Source of the DNA: Actinobacteria bacterium OK074
GTDB taxonomy: Bacteria; Actinomycetota; Actinomycetes; Streptomycetales; Streptomycetaceae
Assembly: GCA_001298575.1 (NCBI GenBank)
Contig: LJCV01000311.1
Coordinates: 1-37,169 of the forward strand
DNA: 37,169 nt
Direction: 5' to 3'
Part shown: piece after piece, positions 23,004-30,686 of the stretch
How positions within the stretch are numbered: the stretch's first letter is position 1
Layout of the letters: each line of letters opens with the position of its first letter
Notes under the pieces: generated by a model
Database searches by the model: none
What the model was told of the DNA's origin: nothing
Seen by the model: only the letters and a program-made list of their open reading frames with translations
Program-made: the position numbers and the translations under genes

Positions 23004-24046
23004 CCGACGGCATCCGCTTCGACTCGGTCACCGTCGCCTACGACGGCCATGTCGTCCTCGACGCGCTCGACCTCACCGTCGAGCCCGGCGAGGTGATGGC
23101 GCTGCTCGGGCCCTCCGGCTCCGGCAAGACCACCGCGCTGCGGGCCGTCGCCGGGTTCGTCCGGCCGGTGTCCGGGCGGGTGTTCATCGGCGGCCGGGAC
23201 GTCACCGGCCTGCCGCCGTACCGGCGCGGGATCGGCATGGTGGTGCAGCAGTACGCGCTCTTCCCGCACCTGCGCGTCGAGGACAACGTGGCCTTCGGGC
23301 TCCGGGCGCGGCGAGTGGCCAGGGGCGAGATCCGCGAACGGGTCGCCGAGGCGCTGGAGTTGGTCGGCATGGCGGCCTACGCCCGCCGCCATCCACGGGA
23401 GTTGTCCGGCGGTCAGCAGCAACGCGTCGCGATAGCCCGCGCGTTGGCGATCCGCCCCGGTGTCCTCCTCCTCGACGAACCCCTCTCCGCCCTCGACGCC
23501 CGGCTCCGCTCCGGCATGCTCGCCGAACTCGCCCGCCTGCACCGGGAGTTGCCCGACGTCTCGATCCTCTACGTCACCCACGACCAGGTGGAGGCGCTCA
23601 CCCTCGCCGACCGCATCGCCGTCATGGACCGGGCCCGGCTCCAGGAGTGCGGAACCCCACGGGAGTTGTACCGGGCGCCGAAGAGCGAGTTCACGGCGTC
23701 GTTCGTCGGCAACGCGAATCTGCTGCCGGTGACGGTGGGGGAGCGGGGGGTCTTCTTCGGTGAACAACGGGTCGAGGTGCGGGGCGGTGTGCCGGGGCCC
23801 GAGGCCACGTTGTGCGTACGGCCGCACCTGGTCGGCCTCGGCGCCGGGCCCAACCAGCTGTCCGGGACGGTGAACGAGGTCCAGTGGCGCGGCGCCACCC
23901 ACCGGCTGTACGTCGGGGTGAACGGGCATCGGGTCATGGCCGACGTACCGGAACTCAGGAACCCGCCCGCACACGGCGACGCCGTAACTCTGCACTTCGC
24001 GCCGGAAGACGCGGTGCTTCTGTCCGCAGGGGCCACCGATGACTAG
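23000..24046 (+). CDS. ABC transporter ATPase, phosphonate/AEP-type (348 aa)
   Basis: All ATPase motifs are intact: Walker A GPSGSGKTT (about 36-44), Q-loop QQYALFPHL, signature LSGGQQQRVAIARAL, Walker B VLLLDEPLSALD and the switch His in VTHDQVEAL. The last 100 residues are a TOBE-like regulatory domain. It energises uptake through the two permeases encoded next. Similar ATPases serve spermidine, iron and 2-aminoethylphosphonate importers; the neighbours favour phosphonate. The start overlaps the previous stop (ATGA), and the end overlaps the next gene by 8 bases, so the operon is translationally coupled. Confidence 0.93.
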   Translation: MTDGIRFDSVTVAYDGHVVLDALDLTVEPGEVMALLGPSGSGKTTALRAVAGFVRPVSGRVFIGGRDVTGLPPYRRGIGMVVQQYALFPHLRVEDNVAFGLRARRVARGEIRERVAEALELVGMAAYARRHPRELSGGQQQRVAIARALAIRPGVLLLDEPLSALDARLRSGMLAELARLHRELPDVSILYVTHDQVEALTLADRIAVMDRARLQECGTPRELYRAPKSEFTASFVGNANLLPVTVGERGVFFGEQRVEVRGGVPGPEATLCVRPHLVGLGAGPNQLSGTVNEVQWRGATHRLYVGVNGHRVMADVPELRNPPAHGDAVTLHFAPEDAVLLSAGATDD

Positions 24047-24821
24047 GCGGCTGTTCTGGGCCCTGCCGCCGGTCGCCGTGCTCGGCCTCTTCTTCCTCTA
24101 CCCCCTGGCCCTCGTCCTCCAGCAGTCCGTGCACCCCGACACCGGCGGCACCTCCCTCCAGCCGTACGCCGACGTCTTCGCGTCGGAGTCGTTCCGCACC
24201 GCCCTGTGGACCACCGTCTGGCTGGCCCTCGCCGCCACCGCCGGCTGTCTGCTCCTCGGCTTCGTGCTCGCGCTGGTCATCGCCTTCGTGCCGTTCCCCG
24301 GGGCGGGAGCGGTGGCGCGGTTCATCGACGTGTACCTGTCCTTCCCCTCCTTCCTCATCACGCTGGCCCTGCTGTTCATCTACGGCACGACCGGCATCGT
24401 CGGCTCGTTCCAGTTCCTCACCACGCCCTGGGGCGTGCTGCTCGCCGAGGTCACCTACTTCACGCCGTTCGTGATGCGACCGCTGCTGGCCGCCTTCTCG
24501 CAGCTGGACACCGGGCAGTTGGAGGCGGCTTCGAGTCTCGGCGCGCGGGCGCCCCGGATCGTCCGGCAGGTGATCCTGCCGGAGGCGCTGCCCGCGCTCG
24601 CCGCCGGCGGCAGCCTCGTCCTCGTCCTCTGCCTCAACGAGTTCGGAATCGTGCTGTTCACCGGCGCCAAAGGGGTCACGACACTCCCCATGCTCGTCTA
24701 CAGCAAGGCGATCCTGGAGTCGGACTACCCGGGCGCGTGCGTGGTCGCCGTCGTCAACGTCCTTATATCTGTGGGGCTTTACGGCCTCTACCGGGTGGTG
24801 AGCCGTCGTGCTGGTGCATAG
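24039..24821 (+). CDS. ABC permease 1, phosphonate/AEP-type (260 aa)
   Basis: About six membrane helices are visible, starting with LPPVAVLGLFFLYPLALVLQ. The EAA loop that docks on the ATPase is EAASSLGARAPRIVRQVILPEALPAL (about 162-187). This is a BPD_transp_1 domain protein of normal length. It pairs with the next permease to form the channel. The final 20 codons use AT-richer codons (CTT ATA TCT) than the rest. The coding end overlaps the next start by 14 bases. Confidence 0.92.
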   Translation: MTRRLFWALPPVAVLGLFFLYPLALVLQQSVHPDTGGTSLQPYADVFASESFRTALWTTVWLALAATAGCLLLGFVLALVIAFVPFPGAGAVARFIDVYLSFPSFLITLALLFIYGTTGIVGSFQFLTTPWGVLLAEVTYFTPFVMRPLLAAFSQLDTGQLEAASSLGARAPRIVRQVILPEALPALAAGGSLVLVLCLNEFGIVLFTGAKGVTTLPMLVYSKAILESDYPGACVVAVVNVLISVGLYGLYRVVSRRAGA

Positions 24822-25605
24822 CCGCGGAGCGAAGTGGGCCGTCTGGCTGGTCTTCCTCGTCCTCTTCCTGCCGCTGTTCGCGCTGCCGCTGCTCGTCGTG
24901 CTCGGCGCCTCCTTCGCCACCAACTGGTCGGGCGTGTTGCCCTCCGGCTTCACCACCGCCCACTACTCCGCCGCCACCCGCGGCGAGGCCCTCCAGGCGC
25001 TCACCACCAGCCTGGTCACCGCCCTCACCGCGAGCCTGCTCGCGCTCACCGTCGGCACCTGGGCCGCGCTCGCCGCCGCCGGACTCAGAAAACGTCAACG
25101 CAGGCTGCTGGACGCCCTGTTCATGCTGCCGCTCGCCGTGCCCTCGGTCGTCGTCGGCCTCGCGGTCCTGGTCGCGTTCTCCAAGCCACCGCTGCTGCTC
25201 AACGGCACCCGGTGGATCGTGATCCTCGCCCACACCATCCTGGTCACCGCCTTCGCCCACCAGTCCGTGGCCGCGGCGATCGTCCGCCTCGACCCGGCCT
25301 ACGAGCAGGCCGCCGCCTCCCTCGGCGCCCGGCCCGCGTACGTCCTGTGGCGCATCCGGCTGCCCCTGCTGCTGCCCTCGCTCACCGCCGCCGCGGGGCT
25401 CTGCCTTGCCCTGTCCATGGGCGAGTTGAGCGCCACGATCATGCTCTACCCGCCCGGCTGGACCACCCTGCCCGTCCTCGTCTACGCGGCCACCGACCGC
25501 GGCGCCCTCTTCGCCGGGTCCGCGCTCGCCGTGGTCCTGATGACGGCGACCCTGCTTGTGCTGCTCGCGGTGTCCCGCGTCCGCAACAGGGCGTCGTACC
25601 GCTGA
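24808..25605 (+). CDS. ABC permease 2, phosphonate/AEP-type (265 aa)
   Basis: This is a second BPD_transp_1 permease. Six helices are visible from AVWLVFLVLFLPLFALPLLVVLG onward, and the EAA loop is EQAAASLGARPAYVLWRIRLPLLLPSL. The GTG at 24808 starts within the end of permease 1, consistent with coupling; a second GTG two codons later is possible. It should form a heterodimer with permease 1. Confidence 0.92.
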   Translation: MLVHSRGAKWAVWLVFLVLFLPLFALPLLVVLGASFATNWSGVLPSGFTTAHYSAATRGEALQALTTSLVTALTASLLALTVGTWAALAAAGLRKRQRRLLDALFMLPLAVPSVVVGLAVLVAFSKPPLLLNGTRWIVILAHTILVTAFAHQSVAAAIVRLDPAYEQAAASLGARPAYVLWRIRLPLLLPSLTAAAGLCLALSMGELSATIMLYPPGWTTLPVLVYAATDRGALFAGSALAVVLMTATLLVLLAVSRVRNRASYR

Positions 25606-25663
25606 CAGGGCGCAGTGCCGCTGCCCCTCAACCACCCCCACCCAGCAAGGAGTTCACCCCGCC

Positions 25664-26716
25664 ATGTCCAGAAACAGCCTCACGCTCGCCGTCGCCGTCT
25701 GCCTGCTCGCCGCGCCCCTCACCGCCTGCGGCGGCACCTCCGCCGCCTCCGACGCCAAGGTCGTCACCGTCTACAGCGCCGACGGCCTCAAGGGCGAGAA
25801 CGGCGACGGCTGGTACGACCGCGTCTTCAAGGACTTCCAGAAGGCGACCGGCATCAAGGTCGAGTACGTGGAGGGCGGTTCGGGCGAGATGGTGCAGCGT
25901 GCCGTCCGCGAGAAGAGCAACCCGCAGGCCGACGTCCTCGTCACCCTCCCGCCGTTCATCCAACAGGCCGACAGCAAGGGCCTGTTGCAGAAGTACGCGC
26001 CGAACGGGTCCGACGAGGTCGGGGCCGCCGACAAGGCGGCCGACGGCACCTGGACCGCCGTCGTGAACAACTACTTCGGGTTCGTCTACAACAAGAAGCA
26101 GCTCAAGCAGGCGCCCACCACCTGGGAGGAGTTGCTCGACGGCAAGTACAAGAACAAGCTCCAGTACTCCACGCCCGGTGTCGCGGGCGACGGAACCGCC
26201 GTGCTGATCAAGGCGATTCACGACTTCGGCGGCAAGGAGCAGGCCCTCGCCTACCTCAAGAAGCTCCAGTCCAACAACGTCGGCCCCTCCGCCTCCACCG
26301 GCAAGCTCGCGCCCAAGGTCGACAAGGGCGAGCTGCTCGTCGCGAACGGCGACGTCCAGATGAACTACGCCCAGTCCAAGACCATGCCGAACCTCGGCAT
26401 CTGGTTCCCGGCGGCGGCCGGCGGCAGGCCCACCACCTTCGCGCTGCCGTACGCGGCCGGACTCGTCACCGGTGCCCCGCACTCCGCGAACGGCAGGAAA
26501 CTCCTCGATTTCATGCTCGCCCGCACGGCACAGCGCGAGGTCAGCGCGATCGGCGGCGGGTTCAGCGCCCGCGAGGACATCAAGGCTACCGACGCCAACG
26601 CGACCGCACTCACCCAACTCATGGCCGGCGTCGAGGTGTTCGAGCCGGACTGGGCCGACGTCGAGAAGAACCTGTCGGCGTACGTCGCGGACTGGCAGGA
26701 CGCGACGGGAAGCTGA
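25664..26716 (+). CDS. ABC substrate-binding lipoprotein, phosphonate/AEP-type (350 aa)
   Basis: The signal peptide ends in a lipobox LTAC (Cys at about residue 23), so the protein is membrane-tethered outside the cell. The mature domain is a periplasmic-binding-protein fold (VVTVYSADGLKG; GTWTAVVNNYFGFVYNKK; YSTPGVAGDGTAVLIKAI) of the iron/AEP-binding cluster. With the flavoenzyme and PhnX-like hydrolase upstream, an aminoalkylphosphonate ligand is likely, not proven. AAGGAG (25647-25652) lies 11 bases before the ATG. It is the last gene of the operon. No clear terminator was found in the 136 bases after it, although GACCGGT-x-GCCG occurs twice. Confidence 0.92.
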   Translation: MSRNSLTLAVAVCLLAAPLTACGGTSAASDAKVVTVYSADGLKGENGDGWYDRVFKDFQKATGIKVEYVEGGSGEMVQRAVREKSNPQADVLVTLPPFIQQADSKGLLQKYAPNGSDEVGAADKAADGTWTAVVNNYFGFVYNKKQLKQAPTTWEELLDGKYKNKLQYSTPGVAGDGTAVLIKAIHDFGGKEQALAYLKKLQSNNVGPSASTGKLAPKVDKGELLVANGDVQMNYAQSKTMPNLGIWFPAAAGGRPTTFALPYAAGLVTGAPHSANGRKLLDFMLARTAQREVSAIGGGFSAREDIKATDANATALTQLMAGVEVFEPDWADVEKNLSAYVADWQDATGS

Positions 26717-26852
26717 CCGGTTGCCGCAGCTGGCCGACCGGTGCCGTAGCGGCCGCCGGGCCACCCCGGTCACCCTGACCACGGGCGTCACCCCGCCAAC
26801 GCTGTGACTAGGCTGGACTCACGCACGACCGCGTACGGCAGGAGAAACCAGC

Positions 26853-27632
26853 ATGGCAGAGCGCAGGCCCATCGAGTCGTGGCTCACCGACATGGACGGC
26901 GTGCTCATCCACGAGGGGGTGCCGATCCCCGGCGCCGACGCCTTCCTGAAGAAGCTGCGCGACTCCGAGCGGCCCTTCCTGGTCCTCACCAACAACTCCA
27001 TCTACACGCCCCGCGACCTGCACGCCCGGCTGCGCCGCATGGGCCTGGACGTACCGGTGGAGAACATCTGGACCTCCGCCCTGGCCACCGCGAAGTTCCT
27101 GGACGACCAGCGGCCCGGCGGCACCGCGTACGTCATCGGCGAGGCCGGGCTCACCACCGCCCTGCACGACATCGGCTACATCCTCACCGACCACGAACCC
27201 GACTACGTCGTCCTGGGGGAGACCCGTACGTATTCGTTCGAGGCCATGACCAAGGCCGTCCGGCTCATCCTCGGCGGGGCCCGGTTCATCTGCACCAACC
27301 CCGACGAGACCGGCCCCTCCACGGAAGGGCCGCTGCCCGCGACCGGCGCCGTCGCCGCGCTGATCACCAAGGCGACCGGCAAGAAGCCGTACTTCGCGGG
27401 CAAGCCGAACCCGCTGATGATGCGCACCGGCCTCAACGCGATCGGCGCGCACAGCGAGAGCAGCGCGATGATCGGCGACCGGATGGACACGGACGTGCTG
27501 GCCGGGATCGAGGCCGGAATGCAGACGTTCCTGGTGCTCACGGGGCTGACCCGGCCCGAGCAGATCGAGGAGTTCCCGTTCCGGCCGTCGAAGGTCGTCG
27601 ACTCGATCGCGGATCTGGTCGAGCGCATCTGA
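26853..27632 (+). CDS. NagD-like HAD-IIA phosphatase (259 aa)
   Basis: Motif I WLTDMDGVLIHEG (Asp nucleophile and second Asp), motif II VLTNNS, Lys/motif III in YFAGKPNP and motif IV AMIGDRMDTDVLAG define a HAD subfamily IIA phosphatase like NagD. These dephosphorylate small metabolites such as nucleotides or sugar phosphates. The substrate is unknown. GGAGA precedes the ATG. It follows the phosphonate operon in the same direction after 136 bases but is probably separate, and a terminator-like hairpin begins 12 bases after its stop. Confidence 0.93.
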   Translation: MAERRPIESWLTDMDGVLIHEGVPIPGADAFLKKLRDSERPFLVLTNNSIYTPRDLHARLRRMGLDVPVENIWTSALATAKFLDDQRPGGTAYVIGEAGLTTALHDIGYILTDHEPDYVVLGETRTYSFEAMTKAVRLILGGARFICTNPDETGPSTEGPLPATGAVAALITKATGKKPYFAGKPNPLMMRTGLNAIGAHSESSAMIGDRMDTDVLAGIEAGMQTFLVLTGLTRPEQIEEFPFRPSKVVDSIADLVERI

Positions 27633-27643
27633 GATCCCGGAGA

Positions 27644-27673
27644 GCCCCGGAGAACCCTTAAGGGTCCTGGGGC
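27644..27673 (+). terminator. Hairpin after the NagD-like gene
   Basis: GCCCC (27644) to GGGGC (27673) enclose a perfect 12-base palindrome, ACCCTTAAGGGT (27654-27665), forming an imperfect stem of about 13 pairs just past the stop codon. No T-run follows. The position fits a Streptomyces intrinsic terminator. Confidence 0.5.
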
Positions 27674-27765
27674 GTCCGCGCCCTCGTCCCCAGCCCGCCC
27701 CCGCCCCATCCCCCGTACGGAGTAGTGGTCCCCTCTCCGGGATGCGGGCGGCCCCCGGGCGGGGG

Positions 27766-27787
27766 AACCTCCAGATGTCTGGAGGTT
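27766..27787 (+). promoter_or_regulatory. Perfect inverted repeat covering the ribosome binding site
   Basis: AACCTCCAGA (27766-27775) and TCTGGAGGTT (27778-27787) are exact complements with a 2-base centre. The right arm contains the GGAGG ribosome site of the gene starting at 27792. As RNA, the hairpin would hide that site; as DNA, it is a symmetric operator. Either would control the secreted protein and probably the sortase. Confidence 0.6.
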
Positions 27788-27791
27788 CACG

Positions 27792-28412
27792 ATGGGTTCA
27801 CCGCTTCTCACTCTCCGTGCGCTCGGCGCTTTCGGCGCTCTCGGTGCCGGTGGCGTCCTCGCGGCGGTGGCCCCCCCCCCCCCCCCCGGCGCGCCGGCTC
27901 CGGGTGCGAGGCCCGTCGACACGGGGACGGCCGTCCTCCTGACCCCCTCCGCCCCGGCGCCCGGCACCGACGTACGGCTGGCCGTGCACGGCTGCGCCGG
28001 ACGGACCGGAACGGCTCATTCCGACGCGTTCGTCGCGGACGCGCGGCTGGTCGGCACGGCGGGCGCGCTCGGGGTGCTGGGCGGCGAGTCGCGGGTGCGC
28101 TCGACTCTCGAACCCGGTTCGTACGACGTGACGGTCGTCTGTGACGGCTCGAACGCGCAGGTCAAAGGCGTGATCGCGGTGAGCGGCCCCGGGGGCGCGA
28201 GCGCGAGTCCGACCGCGGTCGCCTCCCCGATCGCGCCCGTCGCCGCCGGTGGTGGCGAGGCCGCCGAGCGGCTCGCCGCCCTGGACGCGCGGGTCGCCCG
28301 GGACGCCGACGGACCCGGGCTGCGGCACGCGGTGACCGGCCTGGTCCTCGCGGCACTCGCGGCGGGCGCCATCGCGGTGCGGGGCGCGCGCCGGGGCCGC
28401 GGCACGGACTGA
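27792..28412 (+). CDS. Secreted protein with C-terminal membrane helix, unknown function (206 aa)
   Basis: A signal peptide (residues 1-26) leads into PPPPPG, encoded by a run of 17 C. The middle part contains two Cys (in VHGCAGRTG and VVCDGSN) that may pair, in what looks like a beta-sandwich (SYDVTVVCDGSNAQVKGVIAV). A helix near 175-198 (AVTGLVLAALAAGAIAV) followed by RGARRGRG is a membrane anchor. There is no LPXTG motif. The gene precedes the class F sortase by 17 bases, so the two are probably one operon. Any change in the C-tract length not divisible by three would abolish the product. Confidence 0.75.
   Translation: MGSPLLTLRALGAFGALGAGGVLAAVAPPPPPGAPAPGARPVDTGTAVLLTPSAPAPGTDVRLAVHGCAGRTGTAHSDAFVADARLVGTAGALGVLGGESRVRSTLEPGSYDVTVVCDGSNAQVKGVIAVSGPGGASASPTAVASPIAPVAAGGGEAAERLAALDARVARDADGPGLRHAVTGLVLAALAAGAIAVRGARRGRGTD
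27871..27887. repeat. Poly-C tract of 17 inside a coding region
   Basis: Seventeen consecutive C residues lie 79 bases into the secreted protein gene, coding for Pro residues just after the signal peptide. Tracts of this length slip readily, so a phase-variable switch or an assembly length error are both possible. Confidence 0.9.
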
Positions 28413-28429
28413 ACCGGGAGCCGCGCGCG

Positions 28430-29131
28430 ATGACCGACAGGGCAGGCTACGGCGACAACGGCGACGCCCCGGCCGACCGGGCGCGCTCCTCGGGCGGCGA
28501 CCGGCTGCTGATGGGCGTCGCCTGGGCGGTGCTGCTGCTCGGACTGTGGATGTGGGGCCGCGACCTGACCGGCGTACGGCAGGGCCCGGCCACCCCCACC
28601 ACCGGCGACGTGGCCGCCGTCGGCCGCCCGCCGGGTGCCCAACTCCCTCCCGCCGCACGGCCGTTGAGTCAGTCACTGCCCCAGCGCGTCGACATCCCCG
28701 CGGTGGGTGTCCAGGCACCGCTGGTCCCCCGCGGCCTCGACCGCCGGGGCGCGCTGGAACCGCCCGCCTTCGACCAGCCGGGCGTCGTCGGCTGGTACGG
28801 CGGCGGGGTGCGGCCCGGGGCGGCGGGCGTCGCCCTGTTCGTCGGGCACGTCGACACCGAGACCCGGCCCGCCGTCTTCTACCGGCTCAGCACCCTGCGG
28901 CCGGGCGACGCGATCCGGGTACTGCGCGCCGACGGCAAGGCCGCCGCGTTCACCGTCGACGACGTACGGGTCCTGCCGCGGGACCACTTCGACGCCCAAC
29001 AGGCTTACGGCGCACGGCAGTCGGGGCGGGCGGAGCTGCGCCTGATCACCTGCGGCGGCACGTTCGACCGGACGAGCCGGGAGTACACGGCGAACGTGGT
29101 CGTGTCGGCGTACCTGACGGGCGGCGGCTGA
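28430..29131 (+). CDS. Class F sortase (233 aa)
   Basis: Sortases cleave a sorting signal and join the protein to a nucleophile at the cell surface. A membrane helix (residues 27-42, LMGVAWAVLLLGLWMWG) precedes a Pro-rich linker and the catalytic domain. The triad is visible: H140 in VGHVDT, C208 in LITCGG and R217 in SREY. The length and short domain fit actinobacterial class F. Its substrate is unknown; the co-transcribed upstream protein lacks a sorting signal. Nothing supported lies in 29132-29291. Confidence 0.93.
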   Translation: MTDRAGYGDNGDAPADRARSSGGDRLLMGVAWAVLLLGLWMWGRDLTGVRQGPATPTTGDVAAVGRPPGAQLPPAARPLSQSLPQRVDIPAVGVQAPLVPRGLDRRGALEPPAFDQPGVVGWYGGGVRPGAAGVALFVGHVDTETRPAVFYRLSTLRPGDAIRVLRADGKAAAFTVDDVRVLPRDHFDAQQAYGARQSGRAELRLITCGGTFDRTSREYTANVVVSAYLTGGG

Positions 29132-29291
29132 CAGCCCGCGGCGAGAGACGGCAGAGAGGCGGCAGAAGCGGCAGCAGAGGCCGTAGAAGGCGGTAGAAGG
29201 CCGTAGTTGACGATCACGGCGGGCGGCCCGGCGACAACGCGCGCCCCACAGACCCCACTTGACCAACCCACCCGCACACCGCCCCGCACAC

Positions 29292-29325
29292 CCACCGGCA
29301 TCCACCACCCACCGGCATCCACCAC
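29292..29325. repeat. Two tandem 17-bp units in the sortase/ANTAR gap
   Basis: CCACCGGCATCCACCAC occurs twice head to tail. The surrounding gap (29132-29582) between convergent genes also contains a GGCGGTAGAAG-type repeat near 29150-29205 and a weak hairpin, CGGGTT-N8-AACCCG (29405-29424), but no gene. Confidence 0.7.
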
Positions 29326-29582
29326 CCGCCGAGCCCACCTGGCCCGGTCGGCGGCCTGCTCCCCCGAAAGCCGCCAACCGGGCTGGTCCTCGACCGCGCG
29401 CGCTCGGGTTGCGGGAGTAACCCGGCGCCGGCGCGGGAGGCTTGGGGGCCAGTCCGCAACGCGGTTGGTGCGACCGGCCGGGGACTGGGGCCGTACTCGC
29501 CCAGATTAGAGCGGATGTCTTCGCTGGCCTAGAGGGTTTTTGACGCAGTGTCGACGCGGTCGGCCGACACGCCGGGTACCGG

Positions 29583-30527
29583 TCACGTCTCGCGTGGCCC
29601 GTGCCCGCGCAGGGCCGGATCGTCGACCGTCCTCTCAACCACCGCACGGGCCACGTCCGCCAGCGGCAGCCGGTTGCTGCGCGCGTACCCGCGCAGCGCG
29701 ATGAACGCCGCCTCCACCCCGGTCTGCCAGCGTTCCGCGAGCATGCCCTTGGCCTGTTCGATACGCACCCGGCTGTTGAGCGCCTGCTGCAACTGCTCGG
29801 CCAGCATGCGGTGTTGGTCCCAGTCGCGGTGGTTGCACAGCCCCACGGCGGCGGCGTCGGCGAGGATCTGCGCCAGCGCCATGCCGTCCACGTCGTCGTG
29901 GTCGCCGTCCACGTCCTCGTGGTCCGGCTCGTGGTCCGGCGCGGCGAGGAAGACGTTGAGCGCACCGAGCAGCGTGTCCCCGTGGCGCAGCGGTACGGCG
30001 AGGGTGGCGGTGACTCCGTGCCGCACCGCGAGGTCCGCGAAGTGCGGCCAGCGGGCGGCGACTTGGGGGTCCAGGAGATGGGCGGGGTCCACCGGGTGGC
30101 CCGTGCCGCAGCTGTCCCGGCCGGGGCCGCCGTCCGGTTCCTGGGCGAGCAGCAGTTCGAGCGAGGCGCCCTCGTCGCGGCCGTCGGCGACGCTCACGAC
30201 ACCGCCGTCCCCGTCGGCCAGCATGAACCCGGCGCCCCGCGCCCCCACGACCGTCACACAGTGGTCCGCCAGTCGCCGTAGGTACGCCTCGGGCTTGAAC
30301 TCCTCGGACAGGGTGTCCGCGGCCTCCACCAGTGCCTGGGCCAGGAGCAGTTCCCGATCGGCCTCAACTCCCTTGCGAGGCAGGGCACTTAAGTCCGGCC
30401 CGCGCCCCGGTCCGTGCCCTGCCTCGTGCTCCTCCCTCGAAAAGCTCCCGGTGTCCCCATCGTCCCGCGCACTCTTTCGCATCCGCCGTGGCCTCTCCGA
30501 ACCGCAGTGGCTTCCTGGACAACTCAT
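29583..30527 (-). CDS. GAF-ANTAR domain regulator (314 aa)
   Basis: A GAF-like sensor domain (about 70-225; LADHCVTVVGARGAGFMLADGD, LAVPLRHGDTLLGALNVF) is followed by an ANTAR RNA-binding domain (about 245-300; NSRVRIEQAKGMLAERW and AFIALRGYARSNRLPLADVARAVVE). ANTAR proteins bind paired hairpins in nascent mRNA and prevent termination. The ATG at 30527 has GAGGG just upstream. Codon 46 is TTA (30390-30392), so translation may depend on bldA tRNA. A candidate promoter is at 30567-30594. The gene is divergent from cslZ. The RNA target is unknown. Confidence 0.9.
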   Translation of the reverse strand: MSCPGSHCGSERPRRMRKSARDDGDTGSFSREEHEAGHGPGRGPDLSALPRKGVEADRELLLAQALVEAADTLSEEFKPEAYLRRLADHCVTVVGARGAGFMLADGDGGVVSVADGRDEGASLELLLAQEPDGGPGRDSCGTGHPVDPAHLLDPQVAARWPHFADLAVRHGVTATLAVPLRHGDTLLGALNVFLAAPDHEPDHEDVDGDHDDVDGMALAQILADAAAVGLCNHRDWDQHRMLAEQLQQALNSRVRIEQAKGMLAERWQTGVEAAFIALRGYARSNRLPLADVARAVVERTVDDPALRGHGPRET

Positions 30528-30566
30528 GAGTCCCTCAACTCCGCGCCTTCTTGTCGTGAGGGCGCG

Positions 30567-30594
30567 CCTATACCCGGGTGTACGGACGCTGTAA
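30567..30594 (-). promoter_or_regulatory. Candidate promoter of the ANTAR gene
   Basis: On the minus strand TTACAG (30589-30594) and TATAGG (30567-30572) are spaced by 16 bases, about 40 bases upstream of the start codon. The hexamers fit a vegetative promoter moderately well. Confidence 0.35.
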
Positions 30595-30686
30595 CGGATC
30601 GCGCACAACGACAGCGTGTTCTCGTGCTGAGTGCGCAGATATGTCACGATTGGGGCCTGCGGCAGTACACCCAAAAGGGGAGTTGG

